From an uncultured Clostridia bacterium (GTDB lineage Bacteria > Bacillota > Clostridia > Oscillospirales > Ruminococcaceae), in the NCBI GenBank assembly GCA_947165805.1, contig CAMVBT010000145.1:1-6558 (forward strand): a DNA stretch of 6,558 nucleotides, written 5' to 3'. Every line of letters begins with the position of its first letter. Positions within the stretch are counted from its first letter, which is position 1. Below, in pieces: positions 5,724 to 6,558 of the stretch. The position numbers and the translations under genes were made by a program. The notes below the pieces were generated by a model, which did no database searches, had not been told where the DNA came from, and worked only from the letters and a program-made list of their open reading frames with translations.

Positions 5724-6558
5724 CACTTGTTCAGGCGGGCTTCGATCTTGTCGAGTTCATCGTAGAGAGCCTGCGGGATATTGCCGCCCTTGGCTTTGAT
5801 GTCCTCGTCATAGTATCTGCGCATTTCCTTGATCTCTTTCTTCCAGAGTTCCTTATCAACGTCGGTGAGGTGCTTGATCGTATCTATGGATACTTCGCCC
5901 TCGAGACCCTCGATATTGATATCCTCGGGCTTCGGAACATATCCGATAGGTGTTTCTATGGCGTCTACCGTGCCTTCGCAGCGGTCGATGATCCAGTCGA
6001 GGACTCTCATGTTATCACCGAATCCCGGCCACATGAAGTTGCCGTTCTCGTCCTGTCTGAACCAGTTTACGTTGAAGATCTTCGGAGCCTTGTCGCCGAG
6101 CTTCTCGCCCATTTCGAGCCAGTGGTTCCAGTAATCGCCTACATTGTAGCCGATAAACGGCTTCATAGCCATAGGATCGTGACGGAGCACGCCTACCGCG
6201 CCTGTTGCCGCGGCTGTCGTCTCGGAGGAAACAGCGGAGCCTACATAAGTACCGTGTGTCCAGTCAAAGGACTGATATACGAGCGGAGTTGTGGAAGCGC
6301 GTCTGCCGCCGAATATCATAGCGGAGATCGGCACGCCGTCCGGATTGTTGAACTCGGAGGAGAGGCACGGGCAGTTTACTGCCGGAGCGGTAAAGCGGCT
6401 GTTCGGGTGAGCGAGGACCTTCTTCTTGCCGGTCTTTTCGTCGATCTGGGAAGTCCACTCCTTACCGTTGCAGTCGATACCTGTCCATTCCTGAGCGTTC
6501 TCCGGCGGGTTCTTGTCGAGACCCTCCCACCATACTGTCATATCGTCCTTGTTGATAG
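5723..6558 (-). CDS. pckG: GTP-dependent phosphoenolpyruvate carboxykinase, C-terminal part
   Basis: Partial gene: the start lies beyond the right edge and the frame is open to 6558. The ATG at 6541 is internal, since the residues before it (INKDD) lead into VWWEG, a conserved stretch of the enzyme. The enzyme interconverts oxaloacetate plus GTP with PEP, GDP and CO2. In fermentative gut anaerobes it often fixes CO2 toward succinate. About 277 of roughly 600 residues are present. Recognisable are HPNSRF, the substrate-binding FGGRR (codons near 6299-6319), HGTYVGSAVSSETTAAATG, HDPMAMKPFIGYN, and the guanine-binding phenylalanines in NWFRQDENGNFMWPGFGDN (codons at about 6061, 6037 and 6022). 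The GTP-specific type is clear from these. The P-loop and catalytic lid residues upstream are outside the window. It converges with degV. Confidence 0.95.
   Translation of the reverse strand, partial: INKDDMTVWWEGLDKNPPENAQEWTGIDCNGKEWTSQIDEKTGKKKVLAHPNSRFTAPAVNCPCLSSEFNNPDGVPISAMIFGGRRASTTPLVYQSFDWTHGTYVGSAVSSETTAAATGAVGVLRHDPMAMKPFIGYNVGDYWNHWLEMGEKLGDKAPKIFNVNWFRQDENGNFMWPGFGDNMRVLDWIIDRCEGTVDAIETPIGYVPKPEDINIEGLEGEVSIDTIKHLTDVDKELWKKEIKEMRRYYDEDIKAKGGNIPQALYDELDKIEARLNK

Noticed and set aside
5829..6134. + strand open frame within pckG
   Set aside because: It is a shadow of the strongly conserved PEP carboxykinase frame on the other strand.

Overview
The window looks like chromosomal DNA of a moderately GC-rich low-G+C-lineage Gram-positive anaerobe, most likely a gut or rumen clostridium of the Ruminococcus/Oscillospiraceae kind. 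This is inferred from strong AAGGAGG-type ribosome binding sites, lipoprotein signal peptides typical of Firmicutes, heavy use of ATA and AGA codons, a DegV/FakB-type protein, a GTP-type PEP carboxykinase and GC-rich intergenic repeats. No taxonomic search could be run.

Layout. Positions 1-303 hold no gene; they carry three tandem units of about 100 bp of a hairpin-rich intergenic repeat. The last unit runs directly into a near-perfect sigma-A promoter (TTGACA-17 nt-TATAAT with an extended -10). That promoter drives a tightly packed six-gene operon on the + strand, 384-4356: a Fur-family regulator (probably Zur-like), a small two-helix membrane protein with a Cys/His loop, the zinc-binding lipoprotein ZnuA, the ATPase ZnuC, the permease ZnuB, and a second lipoprotein with a Cys-Cys motif. 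A second strong promoter (4392-4420) precedes a degV/fakB-like gene (4466-5356) that is cut by a single in-frame amber codon at 4799-4801. A 366-bp gap (5357-5722) holds an inverted copy of the upstream repeat, a convincing bidirectional terminator and a pair of roughly 34-bp inverted arms that abut the stop codons on either side. The window ends in the C-terminal part of GTP-dependent PEP carboxykinase on the - strand.

How the genes work together. ZnuA captures Zn(II) (or possibly Mn) outside the membrane, ZnuB carries it across and ZnuC powers the step. The first gene is placed to repress the whole unit when zinc is sufficient, with a candidate operator over the transcription start. The two unnamed partners both put cysteines on the outer membrane face and are translationally coupled to the transporter genes, so they are good candidates for accessory zinc-handling proteins. 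The regulator is unusual in keeping the structural Cys4 zinc site but lacking the sensory histidines of classical Fur/Zur proteins. These two partner proteins and the divergent regulator are the most promising little-described part of the window.
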